Source: Schleiferiaceae bacterium (lineage in GTDB: Bacteria; Bacteroidota; Bacteroidia; Flavobacteriales; Schleiferiaceae). Taken from it: 14,321 bases of DNA. Shown one piece after another: positions 1 through 7,720 of the stretch. A program made the position numbers and the translations under genes. The DNA lies in contig JAOARK010000345.1 in the NCBI GenBank assembly GCA_025210575.1, forward strand, positions 1 to 14,321. The letters are read 5' to 3'. Position 1 is the stretch's first letter. Each line of letters starts with the position of its first letter. Below the pieces are notes generated by a model. That model was not told the DNA's origin, did no database searches, and worked only from the letters and a program-made list of their open reading frames with translations.

Positions 1-827
1 AATTTATCGATGATGGTCATCAAGATCTTATTATCCATTTCGTCCAATCCGTGTTCATCAACGTCCAAGGCATTTAATCCAAACTTGCTGATCTCTAAGT
101 CAATGGTTCCAGAACCTTTTACTTGGGCAAAATCTCTTACTCTTCTTAACAATGCATTCGCAATTCTAGGCGTCCCCCTGCTTCTTCTGGCAATTTCAAT
201 GGAGGCATTTTCTTCTATAGGCACATCCAATATATCTGCACTACGTTCTATGATAGTAGATAACAATTCTGTCGAGTAATACTCCAATCGACTATTGATC
301 CCAAAACGTGCTCTTAAAGGCGATGTTAACAGTCCAGAACGTGTTGTAGCCCCAACCAATGTAAACGGATTTAAATTGATTTGTACCGAACGTGCGCTAG
401 GTCCACTATCGATCATGATATCGATCTTGAAGTCTTCCATGGCCGAATACAAGTATTCTTCAATGATGGGGGACAAACGATGAATCTCGTCAATAAATAA
501 CACATCATTTTCTTCAAGATTCGTAAGCAATCCTGCTAGATCACCTGGCTTATCCAAAACGGGGCCAGATGTCACCTTAATGCCCACATTCAACTCATTT
601 GCCAATATGTGAGATAAGGTTGTCTTCCCCAATCCTGGAGGTCCATGAAGTAACACGTGATCCAAAGCTTCACCTCTATTCTTTGCCGCTTGTACAAAAA
701 CCTTCAGGTTTTCTAGCACTTTATCCTGTCCGGCAAAATCATCAAAGCTTAAGGGTCTTAACCTTCTCTCAATATCTACTTCCTCGGGAGTAAACCTTTC
801 AGAACTTGGATCTAAATTGGGATTCAT
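1..827 (-). CDS. ruvB: Holliday junction branch-migration ATPase RuvB (3' end off the left edge)
   Basis: Hexameric AAA+ motor that, with RuvA, drives branch migration of Holliday junctions during recombinational repair in the cytoplasm. The ATG is at 825-827, and 275 codons are present out of about 340 usual for RuvB, so roughly the last 65 residues (part of the winged-helix DNA-binding domain) lie outside the window. Visible in order: N-terminal RRLRPLSFDDFAGQ segment (residues 21-34), Walker A GPPGLGKTT (62-70), Walker B with DEIH (113-116), sensor 1 GATTR (159-163), and LRARFG (171-176) with R174 at the arginine-finger position of E. coli RuvB. No Shine-Dalgarno is seen upstream. A transcription terminator separates it from coxA, so it is probably expressed from its own promoter, which I could not identify with confidence. 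Identification is secure. Confidence 0.97.
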   Translation of the reverse strand, partial: MNPNLDPSSERFTPEEVDIERRLRPLSFDDFAGQDKVLENLKVFVQAAKNRGEALDHVLLHGPPGLGKTTLSHILANELNVGIKVTSGPVLDKPGDLAGLLTNLEENDVLFIDEIHRLSPIIEEYLYSAMEDFKIDIMIDSGPSARSVQINLNPFTLVGATTRSGLLTSPLRARFGINSRLEYYSTELLSTIIERSADILDVPIEENASIEIARRSRGTPRIANALLRRVRDFAQVKGSGTIDLEISKFGLNALDVDEHGLDEMDNKILMTIIDK

Positions 828-856
828 TCTTTAACAATGTGTTCTTTCAAAGAAAC

Positions 857-888
857 AAAAAAGCCATCCCGAATCTTCGAGATGGCTT
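857..888 (-). terminator. Rho-independent terminator of the act-cox operon
   Basis: Read on the minus strand, an 8-bp stem AAGCCATC (881-888) / GATGGCTT (861-868) is extended inside by a mismatch and a CGAA/TTCG pairing. It is followed directly by a T-run (TTTTTTG, 857-862 overlapping the stem base). It begins 23 bp after the coxA stop and lies before the ruvB start, so it should end the long respiratory transcript and insulate ruvB. Confidence 0.8.
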
Positions 889-911
889 GTAATTTTATTC
901 ACTAATGTGAT

Positions 912-2672
912 CTAGTGTCCAGAAACTTCACCTTCTTTTAAAGGTACTGTTTGCGGAACAAAATCTTCATCCATTCCGGGCTTGCTGTAATCGTAAGCCC
1001 ATCTGTGTACTGCAGGAATTTCACCTGGCCAGTTTCCGTGAATGTGCTCAACAGGTACAGTCCATTCAAGCGTATTCGCTTTCCATGGGTTTTGAGTAGA
1101 TTTTCTACCACCCCAAATACTGTAGAAGAAGTTGAATAAGAATACGATCTGCGCCAATCCTCCAAGAATAGCGAAGAAAGTAATGATCACGTTTATGTCT
1201 GCTAATGTGTCAAACATTGGGAATTCAACATTTGAATAATAACGTCTAGGTAATCCAGCCAATCCTAAGAAGTGCATTGGGAAGAATACGCCATAAGCAC
1301 TAACGAATGTAATCCAGAAGTGGAAATACCCCATTGACTTGTTCAATCTTCTACCATACATCTTAGGATACCAGTGATAAACACCAGCGAACATACCAAA
1401 GATGGCAGAAAGACCCATTACAATGTGGAAGTGACCAACTACGAAATACGTATCATGAACGTTTATATCCAAAGCAGAATCACCAAGAATAATACCTGTT
1501 AAACCACCAGTTACGAAAGTCGAAACCAAACCAATTGAGAACAACATTGCTGGAGTCATCTGGAGGTTACCTTTCCATAATGTGGTGATGTAGTTAAATG
1601 CTTTTACTGCCGATGGAATTGCAATCAATAACGTTGTAAAAGTAAATACCGAACCTAAGAATGGGTTCATACCAGTGATGAACATATGGTGACCCCATAC
1701 GATGAACGATAAGAATGCAATTGCCAAAATAGAAGCGATCATTGCACGGTAACCAAAAATAGGTTTACGTGAGTTAGTCGCAATAATCTCAGATGTAATA
1801 CCTAATGCAGGTAGAATAATAATATATACCTCAGGGTGACCTAAGAACCAGAATAGGTGCTCGAACAAAATTGGGCTACCACCTTGGTTCGCTAATAACT
1901 CACCACCGATAAACAAATCTGATAAGTAAAAACTAGTACCGAAGCTTCTATCGAAAATCAACAACAAAGCAGCAGACAATAATACTGGGAAAGAAAGTAC
2001 ACCTAAAATAGCCGTAACTAAGAACGCCCAAATTGTCAATGGAAGTCTAGTCATAGACATTCCTTTCGTACGCATGTTAATGATTGTTGCGATATAGTTC
2101 AGAGAACCCAATAAAGAAGAAACAATGAAAATCGCCATGGATACCAACCATAATGTCATTCCCATTCCTGAACCTTTCATAGCCGCAGGTACTGCACTCA
2201 ATGGAGGATAAATTGTCCATCCAGCTGCTGCAGGTCCGTTCTCTACAAAAAGAGAAGCTACCATGATGATAGAACTCAAGAAGAAGAACCAGTACGATAA
2301 CATGTTCAAGAATCCTGAAGCCATATCACGCGCCCCAATTTGCAATGGAATTAAAAGGTTAGAGAATGTACCACTCAATCCAGCTGTAAGTACGAAGAAT
2401 ACCATAATGGTACCGTGAATCGTAACCAAGGCCAAATAGATATCTGGAGACATAACTCCGTCAGGAGCCCATTTTCCAAGTACCGCCTCGAAAATTGCGA
2501 ATTTCTCACCTGGCCATGCCAACTGCATTCTAAATAGAATTGACATGAATACACCAATAATACCCATGATCATACCAGTTACCAAGAATTGCTTGGCAAT
2601 CATTTTATGATCCTGGCTAAAAATGTACTTCGTTATAAATGTTTCTTTGTGATGTCCGTGATCGTGTGACAT
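912..2672 (-). CDS. coxA: Cytochrome c oxidase (aa3-type) subunit I, CoxA/CtaD
   Basis: Catalytic subunit of the haem-copper oxidase: it reduces O2 to water at the haem a3-CuB site and pumps protons across the inner membrane. 586 aa with about 12 membrane helices. Visible ligands: H86 (TIHGTI) and H416 for low-spin haem a, H414 for haem a3 (VGHFH), H279, H328 and H329 for CuB, with Y283 in HPEVY as the cross-linked tyrosine. GHPEVY with E281 marks a type-A1 enzyme. D-channel residues N105, D116 and N123 and K-channel K357 are present, as are H406/D407 of the non-redox Mg site. The N-terminus is His-rich (residues 3-8). It is the last gene of the operon, 36 bp after coxB. Subunit III is not nearby. 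A cbb3-type CcoN is excluded by these motifs. Confidence 0.96.
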   Translation of the reverse strand: MSHDHGHHKETFITKYIFSQDHKMIAKQFLVTGMIMGIIGVFMSILFRMQLAWPGEKFAIFEAVLGKWAPDGVMSPDIYLALVTIHGTIMVFFVLTAGLSGTFSNLLIPLQIGARDMASGFLNMLSYWFFFLSSIIMVASLFVENGPAAAGWTIYPPLSAVPAAMKGSGMGMTLWLVSMAIFIVSSLLGSLNYIATIINMRTKGMSMTRLPLTIWAFLVTAILGVLSFPVLLSAALLLIFDRSFGTSFYLSDLFIGGELLANQGGSPILFEHLFWFLGHPEVYIIILPALGITSEIIATNSRKPIFGYRAMIASILAIAFLSFIVWGHHMFITGMNPFLGSVFTFTTLLIAIPSAVKAFNYITTLWKGNLQMTPAMLFSIGLVSTFVTGGLTGIILGDSALDINVHDTYFVVGHFHIVMGLSAIFGMFAGVYHWYPKMYGRRLNKSMGYFHFWITFVSAYGVFFPMHFLGLAGLPRRYYSNVEFPMFDTLADINVIITFFAILGGLAQIVFLFNFFYSIWGGRKSTQNPWKANTLEWTVPVEHIHGNWPGEIPAVHRWAYDYSKPGMDEDFVPQTVPLKEGEVSGH

Positions 2673-2708
2673 TGTATCTGTATTAGTTTACGCTAATTCT
2701 ATTTTATC

Positions 2709-3734
2709 TTAATTCTGAGCCAATAATTGTTGCTCTGCAACCCACTTGTCATATTCAGCTTGCTCAACAACCTTTATAGGCATCTGCATGTTATAATGAG
2801 CAGCTCCACAAATTTTATTACACAACAAAACGTAATCAAATTCCCAAGGGTCATTCCCTTCTTCTATACGTATATCATTGACGTTAGTAACTTGTTTCAT
2901 TACGTACTTATCTGCACGCATTTCGTCAGTTGTAATAGTTGGAGTAAACTGAAATTCTGTAACCATACCTGGAACACAATTCATTTGTGCTCTAAAGTGA
3001 GGCATGTATGCAGAGTGTATGATGTCCTGAGAACGGAACTTGAACTTTACAGGCTTTCCTTTAGGTAAGTACAATTCCTTTACAATGAAATCATCCTTTG
3101 CATTATCATCATTCATGTCTACACCCAAGAAGTTTGCTCCTTCGATAAGCGCAACATTCGCATATCCTAAAGTGTTATCCTCACCTGAGTAACGAGCCGT
3201 CCAGTTAAACTGTTGAGCATACAATTCTACAACCATAGGCTCTTGATCAGTATTGTCTGGATTCATAACATTAGACCAAGTTGTTAATCCGTATATGATC
3301 AATACCGCTAAAACTACAGCAGGAACAGATGTCCAGATTAACTCTAATTTATTGTTGTGCTCGTAATATGTAGCCTTAGTTCCTTTAAGACCTCTGTATT
3401 TAAATGCGAAGTAAAAAAGTACTGGATTCACCAAAACAAATACTAAGATGATCAATCCCATAGAGATCCACATCAAGCTATCGTACTGAACACCATGCTC
3501 AGAAGCAGGTTTTGGTAAAATCACATCACCCCAAGCAACGATCATCCAAACAAACGATACCATAAAGGCGATTCCGAAAAGAAGCAACAACGTACCTTGA
3601 GTGTTGTTGTCTTTTGTAGATACTTCATTGTCTTTTCCATCTTGTAAGTCAGAAGATAACCCTGTTACCTTCATTACTTGCAATACAACAAGAATGGCTA
3701 GAACCGCAACTACTGCTATTAATAATCCTGTCAT
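2709..3734 (-). CDS. coxB: Cytochrome c oxidase subunit II (CuA), CoxB/CtaC, with four predicted membrane helices
   Basis: Carries the dinuclear CuA centre that receives electrons on the periplasmic side and passes them to CoxA. 341 aa. The CuA ligands are complete: H240, then C305-x3-C309-x3-H313-x2-M316. Helices appear at about 3-20, 48-68, 88-112 and 132-152; the last two are the canonical subunit II hairpin and the first two are additional. There is no fused cytochrome c domain at the C-terminus, so it is not a caa3-type subunit. Two usual residues differ: the aromatic stretch reads QFNW (175-178), putting Phe176 where the electron-entry Trp normally sits, and the CSEIC motif reads CNKIC, giving Lys307 for the Mg-linked Glu. 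A polar insertion (about 265-298) precedes the CuA loop. It lies 15 bp after actF and 36 bp before coxA. Confidence 0.94.
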   Translation of the reverse strand: MTGLLIAVVAVLAILVVLQVMKVTGLSSDLQDGKDNEVSTKDNNTQGTLLLLFGIAFMVSFVWMIVAWGDVILPKPASEHGVQYDSLMWISMGLIILVFVLVNPVLFYFAFKYRGLKGTKATYYEHNNKLELIWTSVPAVVLAVLIIYGLTTWSNVMNPDNTDQEPMVVELYAQQFNWTARYSGEDNTLGYANVALIEGANFLGVDMNDDNAKDDFIVKELYLPKGKPVKFKFRSQDIIHSAYMPHFRAQMNCVPGMVTEFQFTPTITTDEMRADKYVMKQVTNVNDIRIEEGNDPWEFDYVLLCNKICGAAHYNMQMPIKVVEQAEYDKWVAEQQLLAQN

Positions 3735-3749
3735 TTCTCTTTCTCTATT

Positions 3750-5099
3750 TTATTGATGGAAAATCTTACTCTCTTTCAACATTGGGTGGTTTTTCTGTAG
3801 CAATGGTGCTTTGCTCAAGTTGGTAAACACTACCAAGATGAACAATCCTGCAAACAATAAGAAACCTCCTATTTCAACTAATCCAACTCCATACTCAAAT
3901 CCTACAGCACCCGGCATGATCATAACAAAGTGATCCATCCAGTGGCCAATGATTACGAATATACCCGCCATTATCACCAATCCAGGAACACGCTTAGCAT
4001 CTCTAGACATAACGATAAGAATTGGGAAAGCAAAGTTGAATACTAACATTAATATGAACATCAGTTTGTACTGATCGAATCTCTGCATAAAGTAGGCTAC
4101 CTCTTCCGGAATGTTAGAGTACCAGTATAACATATACTGAGAGAACCATAAGTATGTCCAGAAAATTGAGAAGGCAAACATGAACTTACCTAAATCCTGA
4201 ATGTGGTTTTCATTGATCCACTCTAAGTAACCTTGACTCTTTAAGTAGATAGTCAACATAGCCATCACTGTTAATGCAGATACAAACATTCCTGCGAATG
4301 TGTACCAACCAAACAATGTAGAGAACCAGTGCGCATCAATGCTCATAATCCAGTCCCAAGCAGAAGTTGAAGATGTTACAGCATAAAGAACTAAGAATCC
4401 AGCGGCAAACTTTCTTGTTTTTACCCAGATTCCAGAGTCTCCAGTCATATCTTCTTTTAAAGATTGCTTTCTAATATAGAATGCTGCTCCTACCCAAATA
4501 GCTACGTACAATATGTTTCTAACAATGGTAAATACTGGATTCAAAAAGCCTTCTTTACCCGCAATAATAGGATCGTAATTTGGTTCACCTTTCACCATGA
4601 TACCTTCTTCCATCCAGTGCCATATATGGTGAACGTGACCTAATCCTAGAAATACTATTACAACAATTACTAATAAAGGAACCGCAACCCATAAAGCTTG
4701 AGCTTCCATTACTCTTAACAAACCAGCTGACCAGCCCACTTGTGCAGCATACTGAATTGCTAAAAAGAATAACGCTCCAATACCAAGACCTAAAAAGAAA
4801 ATTGCATTTACATACAACCCTGCCCACGGTCTGTTAGCCGCTTTATGTGGATCAACTGCATGGTGTCCACCATCGTGAGATCCATGTGCATCGTGTCCTG
4901 CATCATGACCGGCCTCGTGATGACCATCATCATGACTAGCGTGTGTATCATGACCATCAGCATGTGCTTCTGTTTGAGCATGATCTCCGTGACTATCGTG
5001 CGATGATCCATTTCCCATGAATCCAATCACAACACCTACTAAACCAACTACGATTAGAATGTAGGCCCAACGTTTTGCTTTACTCGTAAACTCAAACAT
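3750..5099 (-). CDS. actF: Alternative complex III membrane subunit ActF (quinol:cytochrome c oxidoreductase)
   Basis: Integral membrane subunit of ACIII, distantly related to ActC/NrfD, thought to pair with ActC in the membrane arm. 449 aa with about ten helices. The first helix (about 11-29) is preceded by SKAKR, suggesting a cytoplasmic N-terminus, so the following loop should be periplasmic. That loop (34-85) is extremely His/Asp/Gly-rich, with 16 His in 52 residues. Further landmarks: GHVHHIWHWMEEG in a central loop, TSSTSAWDWIMSIDAHW, and GHWMDHFVMIMPG near the C-terminus. It starts 2 bp after the actE stop and ends 15 bp before coxB, so ACIII and oxidase genes are in one transcription unit. 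The family assignment rests on these motifs and on gene order. Whether ActF itself binds quinol or conducts protons cannot be read from the sequence. Confidence 0.9.
   Translation of the reverse strand: MFEFTSKAKRWAYILIVVGLVGVVIGFMGNGSSHDSHGDHAQTEAHADGHDTHASHDDGHHEAGHDAGHDAHGSHDGGHHAVDPHKAANRPWAGLYVNAIFFLGLGIGALFFLAIQYAAQVGWSAGLLRVMEAQALWVAVPLLVIVVIVFLGLGHVHHIWHWMEEGIMVKGEPNYDPIIAGKEGFLNPVFTIVRNILYVAIWVGAAFYIRKQSLKEDMTGDSGIWVKTRKFAAGFLVLYAVTSSTSAWDWIMSIDAHWFSTLFGWYTFAGMFVSALTVMAMLTIYLKSQGYLEWINENHIQDLGKFMFAFSIFWTYLWFSQYMLYWYSNIPEEVAYFMQRFDQYKLMFILMLVFNFAFPILIVMSRDAKRVPGLVIMAGIFVIIGHWMDHFVMIMPGAVGFEYGVGLVEIGGFLLFAGLFILVVFTNLSKAPLLQKNHPMLKESKIFHQ
4845..5000 (-). repeat. Degenerate His-rich repeat segment within actF
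   Basis: Encodes residues 34-85 of ActF. Irregular HD/GH/GHH units (GHD, SHDDGHH, AGHDAGHDAHGSHD) give His at 34, 37, 40, 46, 50, 53, 56, 60, 61, 65, 69, 72, 75, 79, 80 and 85. At DNA level it reads as imperfect tandem catgacc/catcatg-type units, consistent with expansion by slippage. It falls between helices 1 and 2, predicted periplasmic. The opposite and shifted frames are Met-rich shadows and not separate genes. Confidence 0.75.
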
Positions 5100-5101
5100 G
5101 C

Positions 5102-5770
5102 TTAATGACCGTTATTTTCAGTTACCAATTCTTCGTTATCTTCTTCAGTAGCTGCTTCAGCAGACGCTTCTTCAACTGTTTCTTCAGAAGTAGAGGCAAC
5201 AACTTCTTCACCTCTTAATTCGTACCAGACATAAGACACGATACCCCATCTTTCGTCCTCAGTTAACTGAGAAGCGTGAGAGCCCATCATGTTTCTACCG
5301 TGCATAATTACGTGATACATGCTACCAGGAGTAACATCTGGTAACCTAGCCTTATCATAACCAGGAATACCTAAAAACTTCTCACGCTCTGCAAGCGTTC
5401 CGTTACCATCACCTTTTGTACCGTGACAGTGAGAACACATTTTGTTGTAAATATCCTTATACTCTTTAGCCACTTCCTTGCTAGCGTACTTTTCAGGCAT
5501 TTGTAAACCTGTTCTTGCTGCTTCGTAACCTTCATTTGTATTTTCATACATATAAGGCTGGTGACCTCTAGAAACGGTACCTTCTACAGGAGTCATCACA
5601 GACATTCCATTTGGCATTTGTGCATCAGCACTATATGTTTCTACCGATGGAGATCTGTACATGTCGTCCATGTAAGTGTAACCTGGAGTAGTTTTATCGT
5701 TATTACAAGCAGACAACAGCACTGCCGCTACTCCTAAACTTGTAATTCCTTTTATAATACCTATTCTCAT
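5102..5770 (-). CDS. actE: ACIII monohaem cytochrome c lipoprotein ActE
   Basis: Small c-type cytochrome of ACIII, anchored by lipid at the outer face of the inner membrane and expected to take part in electron exit toward the oxidase. 222 aa. The signal peptide ends in a lipobox LLSAC (C22 modified). A proline/tyrosine-rich linker (about 23-90) precedes one class-I cytochrome c domain with haem motif CSHCH (C112, C115, H116) and a candidate axial Met in NMMG (M161/M162). The C-terminus (188-222) is unusually acidic, with 13 Glu/Asp between 188 and 218 and no basic residue. It starts 15 bp after actD and ends 2 bp before actF. Haem attachment requires a cytochrome c maturation system not encoded in this window. 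The ActE name comes from operon position plus these features. Confidence 0.9.
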   Translation of the reverse strand: MRIGIIKGITSLGVAAVLLSACNNDKTTPGYTYMDDMYRSPSVETYSADAQMPNGMSVMTPVEGTVSRGHQPYMYENTNEGYEAARTGLQMPEKYASKEVAKEYKDIYNKMCSHCHGTKGDGNGTLAEREKFLGIPGYDKARLPDVTPGSMYHVIMHGRNMMGSHASQLTEDERWGIVSYVWYELRGEEVVASTSEETVEEASAEAATEEDNEELVTENNGH

Positions 5771-5785
5771 AATCTTGCGAAAAGG

Positions 5786-6325
5786 TTAGTCTTCAATTTC
5801 TTCTTCTTTCAACTCAATTGCTCCAGTTTCTTTTAGTAAAGAAATTAAAGCGTCTTTCTCATGATCAGCGCTGATCTCTAACATGAACTTATCGTCAGTT
5901 GTACGAGGATCAGGGTTCATGGCTTTACGTCCAGGATACAATCCGTTGATCGCCCAATACGTCCAAACCATTAAGTGAGCGGTAAAGAATACCGTTAATT
6001 CGAACATGATAGGCACAAAAGCCGGCATGTTCTGCATCCAATTTCCATTGGGTTTACCACCAATGTTCATTGGCCAATCATGAATCATCATGTACCAAGT
6101 CATCCAGATAGCAAAGCTCAATCCGGTTAAACCGTACAAGAAACCTGCGATAGAAATTCTTGTTGGCTCAAGCCCCATGGCTTTGTCTAAACCGTGGATA
6201 GGGAATGGCGTATACGCCTCTTCAATGTAATGCCCTTTTTCACGTATGCTTTTAACTGCACTCAAAAGGGTATCATCGTCATCATACAATGCTCTGATGA
6301 CCAATCTGTGATCAGTGTTCGCCAT
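5786..6325 (-). CDS. actD: ACIII membrane subunit ActD (DUF3341)
   Basis: Small ACIII subunit of the DUF3341 family, with no known cofactor, thought to be structural next to ActC. 179 aa from the chosen start. A soluble N-terminal ferredoxin-fold-like stretch (IRALYDDDDTLLSAV, then the family signature TPFPIHGLDKAMGL) is followed by two helices, a loop with GGKPNG, the motif MPAFVPIMFELTVFF, and a cytoplasmic tail with NPDPRTTDDKFM. I chose the ATG at 6323-6325 (MANTDHRL). A longer frame extends to 6352 but opens with GTG and lies deeper inside actC. With the ATG the gene overlaps the end of actC by 14 bp, which suggests translational coupling. It ends 15 bp before actE. Confidence 0.9.
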   Translation of the reverse strand: MANTDHRLVIRALYDDDDTLLSAVKSIREKGHYIEEAYTPFPIHGLDKAMGLEPTRISIAGFLYGLTGLSFAIWMTWYMMIHDWPMNIGGKPNGNWMQNMPAFVPIMFELTVFFTAHLMVWTYWAINGLYPGRKAMNPDPRTTDDKFMLEISADHEKDALISLLKETGAIELKEEEIED

Positions 6326-7697
6326 TCTCGTGATGCTTTTTATAGTTTTCACCTGATGATTTCAAAATAGTCTTCAATTCAGCTTGAGCAATAACAGGGA
6401 ATGTTCTAGAATAAAGTAGGAACAATACGAAGAAGAACCCTATAGTACCCAAGTAAATACCGATATCAACAAAAGTTGGAGAGAACATAGACCAAGAAGA
6501 TGGTAAGTAATCTCTGTGAAGTGAGGTTACGATAATTACGAAACGCTCAAACCACATACCGATGTTTACGATGATTGAAATAAAGAATGTAAATGTTAAA
6601 CTCGTTCTCAATTTCTTGAACCACATGAACTGTGGAGAGAACACGTTACAAGTCATCATTGCCCAGTATGCCCACCAGTATGGTCCGGTTGCTCTGTTTA
6701 AGAATGCATACTGCTCATACTCTACACCAGAGTACCAAGCGATGAAAAGCTCTGTGATATATGCTACACCCACAATAGAACCCGTAACCATGATAATGAT
6801 GTTCATCATTTCTACGTGTTGCACTGTAATGTAGTGCTCCATCTTATACACCTTTCTTACAATAAGAAGAAGTGTTTGTACCATGGCGAACCCTGAGAAT
6901 ACCGCACCCGCAACGAAGTAAGGTGGGAAGATCGTGGTATGCCATCCTGGTATTACTGATGTAGCAAAGTCAAAAGATACAATAGTGTGTACTGAAAGTA
7001 CAAGTGGAGTTGCCAAACCTGCAAGTACCAAAGAGATCTCTTCGAAACGTTGCCAGTGTTTTGCTTTACCGCCCCATCCAAAAGATAAGATCTTATAGAT
7101 ATGTTTTTGAACTGGGTTTATTGCTCTGTCGCGAATCATGGCGAAATCAGGTACAAGACCTACATACCAGAATACCAACGATACAGAGAAATAAGTTGAG
7201 ATCGCAAATACGTCCCACAATAGTGGAGAGTTAAAGTTTACCCAAAGGGAACCGAACTGGTTAGGAATAGGCATTACGAAATATCCCATCCATAAACGAC
7301 CCATGTGAATACCTGGGAAAAGTGCCGCCTGAATTACCGAGAAGATAGTCATCGCCTCTGCAGAACGGTTAATAGACATTCTCCATTTTTGACGGAACAA
7401 CAATAGAATTGCTGAAATCAAGGTACCCGCGTGACCGATACCTACCCACCAAACGAAGTTTGTAATATCCCAAGCCCAGTTAACGGTCTTGTTCAAACCC
7501 CAGGTACCGATACCCGTACCAATGGTGTAAAGAATTGTTCCAATTCCCCACAAGAACATAATAAGGGAAATCGAGAAAAGAAACCACCAAGCCTTATTGG
7601 CTTTGGTTTCGATTGGTTTTGCCACCTCTACGGTAATGTCGTGGTACGACTTATCACCTAAAATTAATGGCTCTCTAATTGACGATTCGTAATGCAT
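6312..7697 (-). CDS. actC: ACIII quinol-oxidising membrane subunit ActC (NrfD/PsrC family)
   Basis: Main membrane subunit of ACIII, of the NrfD/PsrC polysulfide-reductase family; it is regarded as the site of menaquinol oxidation, passing electrons to the ActB Fe-S clusters. 461 aa with about ten helices. The N-terminal REPLILG segment (8-14) resembles that of other ActC proteins. Conserved polar residues in membrane helices include H89 (VGIGHAG), H131 (FPGIHMGR) and D162 (SPLLWDVFAIS). The His/Asp pair is at the kind of position proposed for the quinol site in the F. johnsoniae ACIII structure; I compared by motif, not by alignment. It follows actB by 23 bp and overlaps actD. The extended cytoplasmic tail ends KKHHENGEH. 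The family call is firm. Confidence 0.94.
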   Translation of the reverse strand: MHYESSIREPLILGDKSYHDITVEVAKPIETKANKAWWFLFSISLIMFLWGIGTILYTIGTGIGTWGLNKTVNWAWDITNFVWWVGIGHAGTLISAILLLFRQKWRMSINRSAEAMTIFSVIQAALFPGIHMGRLWMGYFVMPIPNQFGSLWVNFNSPLLWDVFAISTYFSVSLVFWYVGLVPDFAMIRDRAINPVQKHIYKILSFGWGGKAKHWQRFEEISLVLAGLATPLVLSVHTIVSFDFATSVIPGWHTTIFPPYFVAGAVFSGFAMVQTLLLIVRKVYKMEHYITVQHVEMMNIIIMVTGSIVGVAYITELFIAWYSGVEYEQYAFLNRATGPYWWAYWAMMTCNVFSPQFMWFKKLRTSLTFTFFISIIVNIGMWFERFVIIVTSLHRDYLPSSWSMFSPTFVDIGIYLGTIGFFFVLFLLYSRTFPVIAQAELKTILKSSGENYKKHHENGEH

Positions 7698-7720
7698 AAG
7701 TGCTTTCGACTTTTATATAG

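Noticed and set aside
10..793. Several plus-strand frames at the left edge
   Set aside because: They are antisense to ruvB, whose minus-strand frame is intact over 275 codons with all AAA+ motifs.
2673..2708. Small inverted repeat ATTAG...CTAAT between coxB and coxA
   Set aside because: The stem is only 5 bp of A/T-rich sequence without a T-run; not convincing as an attenuator or processing site.
2727..3068. 113-codon plus-strand frame opposite coxB
   Set aside because: It lies entirely antisense to the CuA domain of coxB, has no recognisable domain, and its composition is that of complement-strand coding DNA.
4808..5026. Met/His-rich alternative-frame ORF in actF
   Set aside because: It is a frame shadow of the His-rich repeat; the repeated CAT/GAT codons read as ATG in the shifted frame.
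6326..6352. Upstream GTG start for actD
   Set aside because: It adds nine residues without family resemblance and lies deeper in actC; the ATG at 6323-6325 gives a more typical N-terminus.
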